The translations under genes and the position numbers were made by a program. Shown one piece after another: positions 15,552 to 26,014 of a stretch of DNA of 64,000 nucleotides. The DNA is taken from contig NZ_JACHJB010000003.1 of assembly GCF_014207745.1 (NCBI RefSeq), positions 62,001 to 126,000 on the forward strand, read 5' to 3'. The stretch is from Nonomuraea muscovyensis. GTDB lineage: Bacteria; Actinomycetota; Actinomycetes; Streptosporangiales; Streptosporangiaceae. Each line of letters begins with the position of its first letter. The stretch's first letter is position 1. Under the pieces are notes generated by a model, which was given only the letters and a program-made list of their open reading frames with translations, was not told where the DNA came from and ran no database searches.

Positions 15552-18500
15552 TTGGGCGCCCCACCTTCCCTCTCCGTCCAGGACGTGCTCGCATGCCTGG
15601 CCGACGTGCTCGAACACCGGCCGGAGGATCTCGACCCCGACGTGCCGTTCACCGCCCTGGGTCTGGAGTCCTTCACCGCCGTCCGGCTGCGGCGCAGGCT
15701 GCGCGAGGAGACCGACGTGAGCCTTCCCCTGACGGCGTTCCTGGGGTCGGCGACGGCCCGCACGGTGGCCGCCGGCATCGTCCAGGACACCGACGACATC
15801 AGCGCAGACACCCAGGACCACGGTGCAACCCGTCCCCCGGCGGGTCCCGGCGACGGGTTCGCGCTGACCCCGATCCAGGCGGCCTACCTGGTGGGACGCG
15901 ATCCGGCATTCCCGCTGGGCGGGGTGGCCACGTTCTACTACTACGAGTACGACCGAAGGCCCGACGGCGACCCCCTGGCTGATCTCGCCCGCCTGGAGGC
16001 CGCGTGGAACCGGCTCATCAAGCGGCACCCCATGCTCCGCGTGGTCGTCGGGGACGACGCGAGGCAGCGGGTACTTGAGGACGTGCCCCCGTACCGGATC
16101 GACATCACCGACCTGCGCGGCGCCACACCCGAGCGTGCCGAGGCGGCACTGGCGGAGCTGCGGGCCGAGTGCTCCCACCAGCTCAGGCCCGTGAGCCGGT
16201 GGCCGCTGTTCGACGTGCGGGCCGCGCTCCTGGCTGACGGCCGCACCCGGCTGTACGTCGGCGTGGACGTGCTCGCTCTGGACCTGATGAGCTGGATGCG
16301 GCTGATGCGCGAGTGGGGAGCGTTCCACGCCGATCCGGACGCCGAGCTGCCGCCGCCCCCGCTGACGTTCGCGGAGCTCCTGAGCCGCCGCGGCGGTCCC
16401 GCACACCTGCGGCGCCAGAGGATCGACACCGCCTACTGGGCGCGCCGCGCCCCGACGCTGCCCGACGGCCCGGCCCTGCCCTGGACGCGCACTCCTCATG
16501 AGATCGGCGTCCCACACTTCACCCGGCACAGCGCCGAGCTGCCCCCGGAGGAATGGGCGCGCCTGCGCGAGCAGGCCGCCGCCCACGGCCTCAGCCCCAC
16601 CGGCCTGCTGCTGGCCGCCTTCGCCCTGGTGCTGCGCCGTTGGGGCGCGCACGATCCGTTCTGCCTGAACACCACCCTGTTCGACCGCGACGACCTGGCC
16701 CACGCCGACGACACACCCGGACTCGACGCCGTCGTCGGCGACTTCACCAGCACGGTCCTGGTCGAGATCCCCGCCGCCGACCCGGCCTCCTGGTACGGCT
16801 TCGCCGGCTTCGCCGCCGCCGTCAACCGCCGGTTCTGGACCGACCTCGACCACCGCTCGGTGTCCGGCCCGGAGGCCCTGCGCGCCGCCACCGAGAACGG
16901 CCTGCGCCCGCGCCGGACCGACCCGGCCACCGGCCTGCCCCTGACCGCCCACCCGGTCGTCTTCACCAGCGGCGTGGGGCTCGCCGGGCCGGGTGAGGCT
17001 CCGGCGGCCTGGCTCGGCACGGACGTGTTCGGCGTGTCCCAGACCCCGCAGGTCCTGCTCGACCACATCGTCTGGGACGAGGGCGGACGGCTCCGCATCG
17101 CCTGGGACGCCGTGGACGGCGCGTTGCCCGCCGGGTTCGTGCCCGGCATGCTGGCCGCGCACGTCCGCCTGCTGCGGCGGCTCGCCTCGGAGGCGGAGCT
17201 CTGGACCGACCCCTCGCTGGGGTGGGACCCGTCCTTCCTGCCCGAGGAGGAACTGCCCGGCGGCGCGTTCGGCTCCGCGGGGCCGCTGCTGGACGATCCC
17301 CTGCGGGCGGCCGCCGCACTGGCTCCCGACGCCCCCGCGCTGCTCGACTCCACCACTGAAGTGAACGCCGGCACGCTCGCCGAACGCGTCACGCGCACCG
17401 CCCGCGCACTGGCCGGACTCGGCCTCGGTCCGGGCGACCTGGTCGCGGTCTGCGCCGACAAGGGCATCGCCCAGGTGACGGCGCTCCTCGGCATCCTGGC
17501 CGCCGGCGCGGCCTACGTCCCGGTCGAGCCGTCCTGGCCCGCCGGCCGCATCGCGGCGGTCTGCGCGAAGGGCTCCGTACGGCACGCTCTCACCTTCCAC
17601 CAGGTCACCTGGCCGGCCGGCGTCACCGCCCATCAGCTTGACACCGACGGAACCCTGGCCGCCGTCGAGGACGCCGAGCCTCGCCGCGCGGACCCCGGGG
17701 ATCTCGCGTACGCCATCTTCACCTCCGGCTCGACCGGCACGCCCAAGGGCGTCGCCATCGAGCACCGTGCCGCCCGCACCACGCTGGACGACCTCGCCGA
17801 ACGATTCCCGCTCGACTCGCGGGACCGCGTGCTGGCGCTGTCGGCGTTCAGCTTCGACCTGTCCGTCTACGACGTGTTCTCCGTGCTCGGCTCGGGCGGC
17901 GCGATCGTCCTGCCGGACGCGGATCGCCAGCGGGACCCCGGCCACTGGCTCGATCTCATGGCCCGCCACCGCGTGACCGTCTGGAACACCGCGCCCGCTC
18001 TGCTGGAGATGCTCGTCGAGTACGCCGAGCTCGAACCGGAGGCGGTACGGCGGGCGCTGTCGACGCTGCGGCTGGTGCTCCTGTCGGCCGACTGGATCCC
18101 GGTCACGCTGCCGGACCGGGTGCGCGCCCTTGCCCCGCAGGCCGAGGTCGTGAGCCTGGGCGGCGCGACGGAGGCCTCCATCTGGTCGATCTGCCACCCG
18201 ATCGCCGAGGTGGACCGGTCGTGGCCCAGCATCCCGTACGGCCGGGCGCTGCGCGGCCAGTCCTTCCACATCCTGGACGAGCACGGCGAGCCATGCCCGG
18301 TGGGGGTGCCCGGCGAGCTGCACATCGGCGGCGACGGGCTGGCCCGCGGTTACGTCGGCGACCCCGCCCAGACGACTGAGCGCTTCATCACCCACCCGGT
18401 GCTCCGGCGCAGGCTGTACCGCACCGGCGACCTCGGCCGCTGGCGCCACGACGGCACCATCGAGTTCCTGGGCAGGCTGGACCGGCAGGTCAAGATCCGA

Positions 18501-19580
18501 GGTCATCGGATCGAGCTGGGCGAGATCGAGTCCACGCTGGACCGGTTGGCGGGTGTCAGGCAGGCGGTGGCGCGTGCCGTCCCCGGGCCGGACGACCGGC
18601 CGCGGCTGGTGTGCTACGTCGTTCCCGCCGATCCTGGGGGGCCGCCGTCGGACGACGAGCTGATCGACGCGCTGCGCGCGAGCCTGCCGCCGTACATGCT
18701 GCCCAACCGGTTCCTCCGGATGGACGCCTTGCCGGTCACCGCGAACGGCAAGATCGACTACGCGGCGCTGCCGAACCCCTTCCAGGGTGGGACGGCCACA
18801 CCATCCAGTCCGCCGAAGCGACCTGAGCCGGTGCCTTCTCCCGCCGAGGCGCCCCGACACGGCCATTCGGGCGGCGGGCCGGTCCGGGGTGGCCTGGAGG
18901 AGGCGCTGACCGACGCCATAGGCCGCGGGCTGCGGCTCTCGCTCACCGTGTCGGCGGGGTCGCTGCCGCCCTCGGACGCGCTCACCACTGCCGGTCAGTG
19001 GGTGAGATCCGCTCGCGCCGCGCTGGCGCCCCACGGGTTCGCACTGTCGGAGCACCTGCCCGCCGACGGCCTGCTGGAGCTGGTCATCGACGCCGCACCG
19101 GTCGCGGTGCCCGCCGCCGGGCCACCCGCCCCGGCGGCGCCGGAGCCGCCGGCACGCCCCGGGGCGTCGCCGACGCCGCCGGCCGCAGGGCCCGACCCTC
19201 AGGTGGAGCGGGCGGTGGCCCGGGTGTTCGGCGAGCTGCTCAACGCCCCCGTCGACGTCACGACGCCGTTCTTCCGGCTCGGCGCCTCCTCCCTGACGGT
19301 CGTGCTGGCGCACCGCCGCCTCCGCGCGGAGCTGGACGACGGGCTGAGCGTCGTGGACATGTTCGCCAACGCCACCGTCAGGGACCTCGCGACCTTCATC
19401 ACCGGCCGCAGGGAAGCCGCGACCGTCACGGCGACGCCCGGCGCCGGCCCGCTTGACGGAACCGCGACCGGCGGTGACCCGGCGCAGGCCGTCCACCACC
19501 CTGCGGCCGAAGCTCCGTCCGAGAGCAGGGCCGCCGCCCGCAGGACCGCGCGGGCGCTCGCCGCCGAGGTGGCCGGATGA
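15552..19580 (+). CDS. NRPS protein: carrier - Cy - A(Cys) - carrier (HMWP2-like)
   Basis: 1342 residues from a TTG preceded by GGAGG at 15539-15543. The upstream extension in this frame overlaps the divergent gene and is rejected. Domains: N-terminal carrier (Ser40, 'LGLESF'), heterocyclization domain with a canonical motif D239-x4-D244-x2-S247 ('DVLALDLMS'), adenylation domain (about 590-1080; 'FTSGSTGTPKGVAIEH'), and C-terminal carrier (Ser1247). The visible selectivity residues (DLSVY, VWNTAP, LLSAD, SLGGATEASIW) spell the known cysteine code DLYNLSLIW. About 100 residues between A and the last carrier ('GLEEALTDAIGRGLRLSLTV') are unassigned. The first carrier would take an aryl or other starter, and the Cy domain condenses and cyclises Cys. 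The gene overlaps the PKS-NRPS gene by ATGA. Confidence 0.92.
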   Translation: MGAPPSLSVQDVLACLADVLEHRPEDLDPDVPFTALGLESFTAVRLRRRLREETDVSLPLTAFLGSATARTVAAGIVQDTDDISADTQDHGATRPPAGPGDGFALTPIQAAYLVGRDPAFPLGGVATFYYYEYDRRPDGDPLADLARLEAAWNRLIKRHPMLRVVVGDDARQRVLEDVPPYRIDITDLRGATPERAEAALAELRAECSHQLRPVSRWPLFDVRAALLADGRTRLYVGVDVLALDLMSWMRLMREWGAFHADPDAELPPPPLTFAELLSRRGGPAHLRRQRIDTAYWARRAPTLPDGPALPWTRTPHEIGVPHFTRHSAELPPEEWARLREQAAAHGLSPTGLLLAAFALVLRRWGAHDPFCLNTTLFDRDDLAHADDTPGLDAVVGDFTSTVLVEIPAADPASWYGFAGFAAAVNRRFWTDLDHRSVSGPEALRAATENGLRPRRTDPATGLPLTAHPVVFTSGVGLAGPGEAPAAWLGTDVFGVSQTPQVLLDHIVWDEGGRLRIAWDAVDGALPAGFVPGMLAAHVRLLRRLASEAELWTDPSLGWDPSFLPEEELPGGAFGSAGPLLDDPLRAAAALAPDAPALLDSTTEVNAGTLAERVTRTARALAGLGLGPGDLVAVCADKGIAQVTALLGILAAGAAYVPVEPSWPAGRIAAVCAKGSVRHALTFHQVTWPAGVTAHQLDTDGTLAAVEDAEPRRADPGDLAYAIFTSGSTGTPKGVAIEHRAARTTLDDLAERFPLDSRDRVLALSAFSFDLSVYDVFSVLGSGGAIVLPDADRQRDPGHWLDLMARHRVTVWNTAPALLEMLVEYAELEPEAVRRALSTLRLVLLSADWIPVTLPDRVRALAPQAEVVSLGGATEASIWSICHPIAEVDRSWPSIPYGRALRGQSFHILDEHGEPCPVGVPGELHIGGDGLARGYVGDPAQTTERFITHPVLRRRLYRTGDLGRWRHDGTIEFLGRLDRQVKIRGHRIELGEIESTLDRLAGVRQAVARAVPGPDDRPRLVCYVVPADPGGPPSDDELIDALRASLPPYMLPNRFLRMDALPVTANGKIDYAALPNPFQGGTATPSSPPKRPEPVPSPAEAPRHGHSGGGPVRGGLEEALTDAIGRGLRLSLTVSAGSLPPSDALTTAGQWVRSARAALAPHGFALSEHLPADGLLELVIDAAPVAVPAAGPPAPAAPEPPARPGASPTPPAAGPDPQVERAVARVFGELLNAPVDVTTPFFRLGASSLTVVLAHRRLRAELDDGLSVVDMFANATVRDLATFITGRREAATVTATPGAGPLDGTATGGDPAQAVHHPAAEAPSESRAAARRTARALAAEVAG

Positions 19581-22500
19581 GCGCGACCCAGCCGATCGCC
19601 GTCGTCGGCCTCGCCTGCCGCTTCCCCGGCGCGTCGGACGCCGGCGCCTTCTGGGACCTGCTGCGTGAGGGCAGGCACGGCCTGACCCGGTTCACCGACG
19701 AGGAACTGGCCGCCCGAGGCGTGCCGGGACGCCTGCGGTCCGATCCGCGTTTCGTCCCCGTCGGCGGGCTCATCCAGGGACAGGGCGACTTCGACCCCGA
19801 GCCGTTCGGGTTCACCGACGCCGAGGCGGCGCTGCTGGATCCCCAGCACCGGCTGTTCCTGGAGTGCGCCTGGCACGCGCTGGAGCACGCCGGCCACGGC
19901 GGCGGGCGGGGCGCCGGAGCCGTGGGCGTCTTCGCCGGCGCCATGCAGAGCGCCTATCTGGCCGGCAACCTCCACGACCGGTGGGACCCGACCGGCGGCG
20001 GCCGCGACCCGCTGGGGAGCCTGCAGACCGCGATCTCCACGCAGGCCGACTACCTGCCGCTCCAGACCGCCTACCGGCTCGACCTCAACGGCCCGGCCGT
20101 GGCGGTGGCCACCAGCTGCTCCACCTCCCTGGTCGCCGTCCACCTGGCGGCGCAGTCGCTGGTGACCGGCGAATGCGACACCGCGCTGGCCGGAGGCGTG
20201 TCGCTGATCGTGCCTCAGGGGCAGGGCTACCTGCACGTGCCCGACGGCGTGTTCTCCGCCGACGGCGCCGTCCGGCCGTTCAGCGAGCACGGCACCGGCA
20301 TCGTCCACACCCAGGGCGTGGGTGTGGTGGTGCTGCGCAGGCTGGACGACGCGCTGGCCGACGGCGACCCCGTGCTCGCCGTTCTGCACGGATCGGCGAC
20401 GAACAACGACGGCGCCGACAAGGCCGGGTTCACCGCACCCTCGATGCGCGGGCAGGCCCGCGTGGTGGCTGAAGCCCTGGCGGTGGCGGGCCTGTCGCCG
20501 CGCGACGTCGGGCTGGTCGAGGCGCACGGAACGGCCACGCGGCTCGGCGATCCGATCGAGGTGGCGGCGCTGCGCCGGGTGTTCGGCGGCACCGGACCCG
20601 CCTGGTGCGGGCTCGGATCGGTCAAGGGCAACATCGGGCACGCCAACTCGGCCGCCGGGATCGCCTCCTTCATCAAGGCCGTACTGGCCGTGCACCACCG
20701 CACGCTGCCGGCCACGCTGGGCGCCCACCCGCTGAACCCGCACCTGGAACTGCGGGGGTCCCCCTTCGAGGTGGTCGCCGAGACTCGGGCCTGGGACACG
20801 CCGCCGCACGCCGGGGTGAGCTCGTTCGGCATCGGCGGCACGAACTGCCATGCCGTACTGGGACCGGCACCCGATCTGCCGGCGGCCGAGCCGGACACCC
20901 GGCCCCAGTTGCTCGTGGTGTCCGCAGCGGGCGCGGAGGCGGCGCGGGCGACGGCCGCCGCCGTGGCGGGAGCGGCCGCGACGGTCAGGGAGGACGACCT
21001 GGCCCACACGCTGGCGGTGGGACGCGCCGAGCTGCCCTACCGTGTCGCGGCCGTGGGCGCTCGCCGCCTGGCGTCGGCCACGCCGGTCCGGGCGGCGGAC
21101 GGGCCGCCCAGGACGGTGTTCGCGTTCCCCGGGGCGGGCAGCGCCTATCCGGGGATGGGCGGCGGCCTCTACCGTGACGAGCCGGTCTTCGCCGCCGCCG
21201 TCGACGCCTGCGCCGACCTGCTGCTGCCGTTGCTCGGCGCCGATGTCCGCGATGTCCTGGACCCCGCGGTCCCCGCCGGCCGCGTGAGGGATGTCGCCTT
21301 CGGGCTGCCCGCGCTGTTCGCCGTCTCCTACGGCGTCGCGACGCTGCTCGGCGCATGGGGCGTACGGCCTGACGCGCTGGTCGGTCACAGCCTCGGCGAG
21401 TGCACCGCGGCCGCCGTGAGCGGCGCCCTGCCGTTGCCCGACGCCGCCAGGCTGGTCGCGGCCCGCTGCGCCGTGGCCGCCCGCGCCGCCGGAGGTGGGG
21501 CGATGCTCGCCGTGCCGCTCGGCGAGGACGCCGTGGTGGAGCTGCTGTCCCGCCATCCCGACGTGGATCTCGCGGCGGTGAACGGACCTGCCGCGTGCGT
21601 GGTGTCGGGTCCCGCCGCCGCCGTGGACGCCTTCGCGGCCGACCTTTCCAAGACGGGGGTCCCGCTACGCGTGGACGCGGCCATGCACTCCCGTCTCATG
21701 GAACCCGAGCTGCCTGAGCTGCTCGGCGCGCTGACCGGCATGGCCGGACAGGCTCCGGCCGTGCCCGTGTACAGCACGGTCACGGGCGCGCGGATCGGAG
21801 CCGAGCTGGCCGACCCCGAACACTGGGCGAGGCAGCTGCGCAGCCCGGTCCGCTTCGCCGATGCGCTGGCCGATGCGCTGGCCGGCCCGACGGTCCTCGT
21901 CGAGGCCGGACCGGGGACGGCGCTCACGACGCTGGCCCGCAAGAACGCCGGTCTCCTGGCCGCCGTGCCGACGCTGGCCCCCGGCGAGCCGGAGTGCGAG
22001 ACCGCGAGGGAGGCGCTCGGCGCGCTGTGGGCCCACGGGGCGCCGGTGAACCTCCAAGCGCTGTCGGCCTCCGGACGGCGCAGGGTGCACGCCCCCGGCT
22101 ACGCCTTCCAGCGCCGCCACCTCTGGATCGACCCGCCTTCACGCACTGCCGCGGACGCCGGCGTGGACGCTCACGAGCCGCTGCAGGTCCCCACCTGGTA
22201 TCAGCTCCCACCCGCCGAATCCGCCGCCCCGCCCCGAGGGCAATGGGTCGTCGAGGGCGGCGGACCGCTCGCTGCCGCGATCAGGGACCTGCTGCTGGAG
22301 GGCGGCGCCGAGGTGCTGCCCCTCGACGCCGGCCCGCCGTCCGATCCGCCCGGCGGGCTGGTCGTCGTGGCCGATGCCCCGGGCGCGGAAGCCGACCAGG
22401 CCGGCGCGGTGGCATCCCAGGTGCTGCGCTTCGGCGCCGTCGCCGCTGCGGCGGGACCCGGCACGGCACTGCTGCTCGTGACGCGGCACGGCGAGCGGGT

Positions 22501-25500
22501 GGCCGGCGATCCTGCGCCGGACCCGGCGCAGGCGGCGCTGCGGACGCTGCCGCGCGTGCTCGGCCAGGAACAGCCCGGCCTGCGCTGGGTCGCCGTGGAC
22601 CTCGGCACGCCGGCAGATCCCGCGAGCGAGGCCCGTGCCGTGCTTGGCGAGCTGGACGCGCCCGCTCCGGGCGAGAGCGGCGAGATCGCGCTGCGCGGAG
22701 CGGCACGCTGGGCACGGCGGCTGACGCCGTGGCGCCCCGCCGCCGAGGTGGATCGCCCGCCACCCGGCACCGTGCTGATCATCGGTGGGATGGGCGCGGT
22801 CGGGCAGCTCTTCGCCCGGCACCTCGCCGCGCGGGGCCACCGTGTCGTGATCACCTCGCGTACCGCTCGCCCCACGTTCGACCAGGACGGAGTGGAGGTG
22901 CGCCGCTGCGACGCCGCCGATGCGGCGGCCACCGCGGCGCTGCTCGCCGAGCTGTCGGCCGACGCCCCTGTGGAACTGGTCGTGCAGGCCGCCGGCGTGG
23001 TCGGTGAAGCGAGGCCGGATCCACTCAGGGCCTTGGACGCCGAGCAGGTGGCCGGGCACGCACGCGCCAAGGTCGGCGGCACGGAGGCCCTGCGTGAGGC
23101 CGTCGCCGCGCTGCCCGCGGCGCGGCGGCCTCGCACCGTGCTTCTCATGTCGTCGGTGACGACGCTGGTCGGCGGCGTCGGGATGGGGCCGTACGCCGCT
23201 GCCAACGCCGCGATGGGGGTGCTCAGCGGAAGGCAGGAGCCGACGCGCTGGATCAGCGCGGTCTGGGACGGCTGGCGCGTGGCCGCCGACGGCTCCGAGC
23301 ACACCGTCGTGCTGGCCGAGGCTCTCGACGCCGACACCGGCACCCGGGCGCTGGACCGGCTGCTGGCCGCCCGCGCCTCCGGCAGCGTGCCGGACACCGT
23401 CGTGATCGCCGCGACCGACCTGAACCCACGCGTGGCGGCCGCCAACCGGCCCAGGCAGCGCGGGGACGGCCGCACGCCGGCGTCGGGGGTGCGACTCGGC
23501 GCCGTCGAGCAGGCGGTGGCCGGACTCTGGGCGGAGCTGTTCGGCGTGCCCGTGAGCGACCCGGAAGCCGACTTCTTCGCCCTCGGCGGGCACTCGCTGC
23601 TGGCCGTGCGCATGCTCGGCGCGCTCGGCGAGCGGTTCGGCGTGTCGCTGAGCCTGCGAGACCTGCTCTCGGCTCCCACGGTGGCGGGGATGGCCGGGCT
23701 CATCGAGGCGGCGCGGCAGGCGGAGCGGAACGCGCCGGACCACCGGGCCGAAGCGGAGGCCCACCGAGCGGTCGCGGGCGACGGCACGTTCCCCATGACC
23801 CGGGTGCAGCACGCCTACTGGGTCGGGCGCGACGGCGGCTACCGCTGGGGCGACCTGCCCTGTCACTTCTACCTGGAGTACGACTGCCCCGAGCTGGACC
23901 TGGCCCGCTACGAGCAGGCCTGGAACCAGGTGATCGCCCGCCACCCCATGCTCAGGTGCGTCACCACCTCCGAGGGTCGCTGGCTCGAACTGCCTGACCT
24001 GCCGCGCTACCGCATCCGCGTCCACGACCTGGCGGGCGTGCCGGAACAGCGGCGCGCGGAACGGCTGGACGCGCTGCGCGAGCGGATCTCCACCAAGCCC
24101 GGGCCGTCCGACCGGTGGCCGCTCGTGCAGATCCAGGCGGCGCGCCTCCCCGAGGGCCGCGTGCGGCTGTTCATCGGGGTGAACGTGCTCGTCTGCGACG
24201 CGGCGAGCTGGTGGATCGTGGAGTCCGAACTGCGGGATCTCTACCGGGAACCCGACGCCACGCTTCCGCCCGTCGAGCCGCATCCGGCCGCGTGCGCCGC
24301 CGCGCTGGAGGCCCGGCGCGACGAGCGTGCGGCGGCCTACTGGCGTGCCCGCCTCGACGTGCTTCCCGGGCCGCCGCGCCTGCCGGTCCGCGAACCGGCG
24401 GAGGGGGCCCCGCGCTTCGCCCGCCGAGCCGTACGGCTGGGCCGCGAGGAGTGGGCGGCGCTGCGGGACGCCGCGGCCCGGCACCGGGTCACCCCGACCG
24501 CGGCGCTGCTGACCGTCTACGCCGACGCGCTGGCCGAGTGGACGGGGACACCCGGGTTCAGCCTGACGCTCACCATGTTCGACCGGCCGCCCATCCATCC
24601 ACAGGTGAACCAGGTGGTCGGCGACTTCACCTCGCTGGTGCTGCACGAGGTGCCCGCCGTACCGGCCGCCGGCTTCGCCGAACGGGCCGCCGCCACGCAG
24701 GCTCGGCTCTTCGCCGACCTGGACCACCGCGCGTTCTCCGCGCTGGAGGTGCTCGCCGAGCAGGCGGCACGCACTGGCGAGGTGCGGACTGTGCCCGTGG
24801 TGTTCACCAGCGCGCTCGGCATGGACGAGCTCCTGGGCGGCGCCGGAGCGCTGGAGTGGGCCGGACAGCAGGTGCACGCGGCGTCGCAGACACCCCAGAC
24901 CTGGCTCGACCACCAGGTGCTGGAGCACGACGGCGAGCTGCGGCTGCAGTGGGACGCGCTCGAAGGCGTCCTGCCCGGTGACGAGCTCGACAGGGTGATC
25001 TCCGCGCACGCCGCGCGGGTGCGGGAACTGGCCGCCGACCCCGAAGCCTGGACGCGGGAGCCGAGGATCGAGCCCGACGCCCGGGCGCGGCGGTCGAGCA
25101 CCGGCCCTGGCCCTGTGAGGCGGCAGGGGGACGCGTCCACGCGGGACATCGTGCTCCCGCTGCGCGCCGCCGGCGGGGGCGAGCGTCCCGTCCTGTACCT
25201 CGCGCACCCGTCGGGCGGCGACGTCCTGTGCTACGCCGAGCTGTCCCGGCTGCTCGATCCGCGGGTGGACGTGGTGGCCCTGGCCGACCCCGAGCTGGCC
25301 GGCGCCCACGCATCGGGCCCGGAGACGGTTGCGGGAATCGCGGCGCAGTACCTGTCGGCGATCGGGCACGGAGGCAGGCCCTGGCTGCTCGGCGGCTGGT
25401 CCATGGGCGGCGCCGTGACCCAGGAGATGGCCAGGCAACTTCACGAGGCGGGAGAGCACGTCGAGCTCCTCGTCATGCTCGACTCCAACGACCCCGCCCT

Positions 25501-26014
25501 CATCGGCGAGGTGCCCGGCAACGACGCCCCCGAGGTCGAGCTGGAAGTCGCCGTACGGCACCTGCGCGCGCTGGAGGCGTTCCTCGGCATCGACCTGGAC
25601 ACCGGCGACGCGCTGGCCGCGATCCCTCCGCACGCGCGTCTGGCCGCCATGGCCGACCGGCTGCGCGGCCACCGGCTGCTCGGCCGCGGCGAGGACCTCT
25701 CCGGACGGCTGAAGGTGTTCGCCCGGCACCTGCGCGCGCTGGCCGCCCACACTCCCGGCAAGCTGAGCGATCCCGGTACCGCCACGCTGCTGGTGCGGGC
25801 CGACCGGCTCGCGCCGCGCAACTCGGGCATCGGCATGGGCGTCGACGACACCCCGCCCGGCAGGGACGACCTCGGCTGGGGCGCCTACCTGGCCAGGGCG
25901 CCCCACGTGGCCGGCGTGGACGCCCACCACTACAGCCTCCTGCACCCGCCGGCGCTGCACGCGGTCGCCGAACTGATCAACGCCGCGCTCGACCAGGCAC
26001 TGGCACGACTGTGA
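19577..26014 (+). CDS. Hybrid PKS-NRPS: KS-AT-KR-ACP-Cy-TE (HMWP1-like, no carrier before TE)
   Basis: 2145 residues. KS: 'ATSCSTSLVAVH' with Cys181, plus 'EAHGTATRLGDPIEV' and 'KGNIGHANSAAG'. AT: 'GHSLGE' with Ser605 and a MHS motif ('DAAMHSRLM') consistent with malonyl-type use. KR: 'LIIGGMGAVGQ' with Ser/Tyr/Asn in 'SSVTTLVGGVGMGPYAAANA'. ACP: Ser1340. Cy-type domain: motif N1536-x4-D1541-x2-S1544, so the first Asp is replaced by Asn. Thioesterase: 'GGWSMGG' with Ser1942, and His in 'DAHHYSLLHPP'. Compared with yersiniabactin HMWP1 (KS-AT-MT-KR-ACP-Cy-MT-PCP-TE), both methyltransferases and the last carrier are absent. Separate proteins in the cluster provide these. The next gene follows after 11 bases. 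Confidence 0.92.
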   Translation: MSATQPIAVVGLACRFPGASDAGAFWDLLREGRHGLTRFTDEELAARGVPGRLRSDPRFVPVGGLIQGQGDFDPEPFGFTDAEAALLDPQHRLFLECAWHALEHAGHGGGRGAGAVGVFAGAMQSAYLAGNLHDRWDPTGGGRDPLGSLQTAISTQADYLPLQTAYRLDLNGPAVAVATSCSTSLVAVHLAAQSLVTGECDTALAGGVSLIVPQGQGYLHVPDGVFSADGAVRPFSEHGTGIVHTQGVGVVVLRRLDDALADGDPVLAVLHGSATNNDGADKAGFTAPSMRGQARVVAEALAVAGLSPRDVGLVEAHGTATRLGDPIEVAALRRVFGGTGPAWCGLGSVKGNIGHANSAAGIASFIKAVLAVHHRTLPATLGAHPLNPHLELRGSPFEVVAETRAWDTPPHAGVSSFGIGGTNCHAVLGPAPDLPAAEPDTRPQLLVVSAAGAEAARATAAAVAGAAATVREDDLAHTLAVGRAELPYRVAAVGARRLASATPVRAADGPPRTVFAFPGAGSAYPGMGGGLYRDEPVFAAAVDACADLLLPLLGADVRDVLDPAVPAGRVRDVAFGLPALFAVSYGVATLLGAWGVRPDALVGHSLGECTAAAVSGALPLPDAARLVAARCAVAARAAGGGAMLAVPLGEDAVVELLSRHPDVDLAAVNGPAACVVSGPAAAVDAFAADLSKTGVPLRVDAAMHSRLMEPELPELLGALTGMAGQAPAVPVYSTVTGARIGAELADPEHWARQLRSPVRFADALADALAGPTVLVEAGPGTALTTLARKNAGLLAAVPTLAPGEPECETAREALGALWAHGAPVNLQALSASGRRRVHAPGYAFQRRHLWIDPPSRTAADAGVDAHEPLQVPTWYQLPPAESAAPPRGQWVVEGGGPLAAAIRDLLLEGGAEVLPLDAGPPSDPPGGLVVVADAPGAEADQAGAVASQVLRFGAVAAAAGPGTALLLVTRHGERVAGDPAPDPAQAALRTLPRVLGQEQPGLRWVAVDLGTPADPASEARAVLGELDAPAPGESGEIALRGAARWARRLTPWRPAAEVDRPPPGTVLIIGGMGAVGQLFARHLAARGHRVVITSRTARPTFDQDGVEVRRCDAADAAATAALLAELSADAPVELVVQAAGVVGEARPDPLRALDAEQVAGHARAKVGGTEALREAVAALPAARRPRTVLLMSSVTTLVGGVGMGPYAAANAAMGVLSGRQEPTRWISAVWDGWRVAADGSEHTVVLAEALDADTGTRALDRLLAARASGSVPDTVVIAATDLNPRVAAANRPRQRGDGRTPASGVRLGAVEQAVAGLWAELFGVPVSDPEADFFALGGHSLLAVRMLGALGERFGVSLSLRDLLSAPTVAGMAGLIEAARQAERNAPDHRAEAEAHRAVAGDGTFPMTRVQHAYWVGRDGGYRWGDLPCHFYLEYDCPELDLARYEQAWNQVIARHPMLRCVTTSEGRWLELPDLPRYRIRVHDLAGVPEQRRAERLDALRERISTKPGPSDRWPLVQIQAARLPEGRVRLFIGVNVLVCDAASWWIVESELRDLYREPDATLPPVEPHPAACAAALEARRDERAAAYWRARLDVLPGPPRLPVREPAEGAPRFARRAVRLGREEWAALRDAAARHRVTPTAALLTVYADALAEWTGTPGFSLTLTMFDRPPIHPQVNQVVGDFTSLVLHEVPAVPAAGFAERAAATQARLFADLDHRAFSALEVLAEQAARTGEVRTVPVVFTSALGMDELLGGAGALEWAGQQVHAASQTPQTWLDHQVLEHDGELRLQWDALEGVLPGDELDRVISAHAARVRELAADPEAWTREPRIEPDARARRSSTGPGPVRRQGDASTRDIVLPLRAAGGGERPVLYLAHPSGGDVLCYAELSRLLDPRVDVVALADPELAGAHASGPETVAGIAAQYLSAIGHGGRPWLLGGWSMGGAVTQEMARQLHEAGEHVELLVMLDSNDPALIGEVPGNDAPEVELEVAVRHLRALEAFLGIDLDTGDALAAIPPHARLAAMADRLRGHRLLGRGEDLSGRLKVFARHLRALAAHTPGKLSDPGTATLLVRADRLAPRNSGIGMGVDDTPPGRDDLGWGAYLARAPHVAGVDAHHYSLLHPPALHAVAELINAALDQALARL

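Noticed and set aside
15546..19499. A 1317-codon open frame on the minus strand opposite the NRPS gene
   Set aside because: Its composition is a Gly/Arg/Gln-rich mirror of a GC-rich gene; all recognisable domains are on the plus strand. The same holds for the 1341-codon minus frame at 22139-26164.
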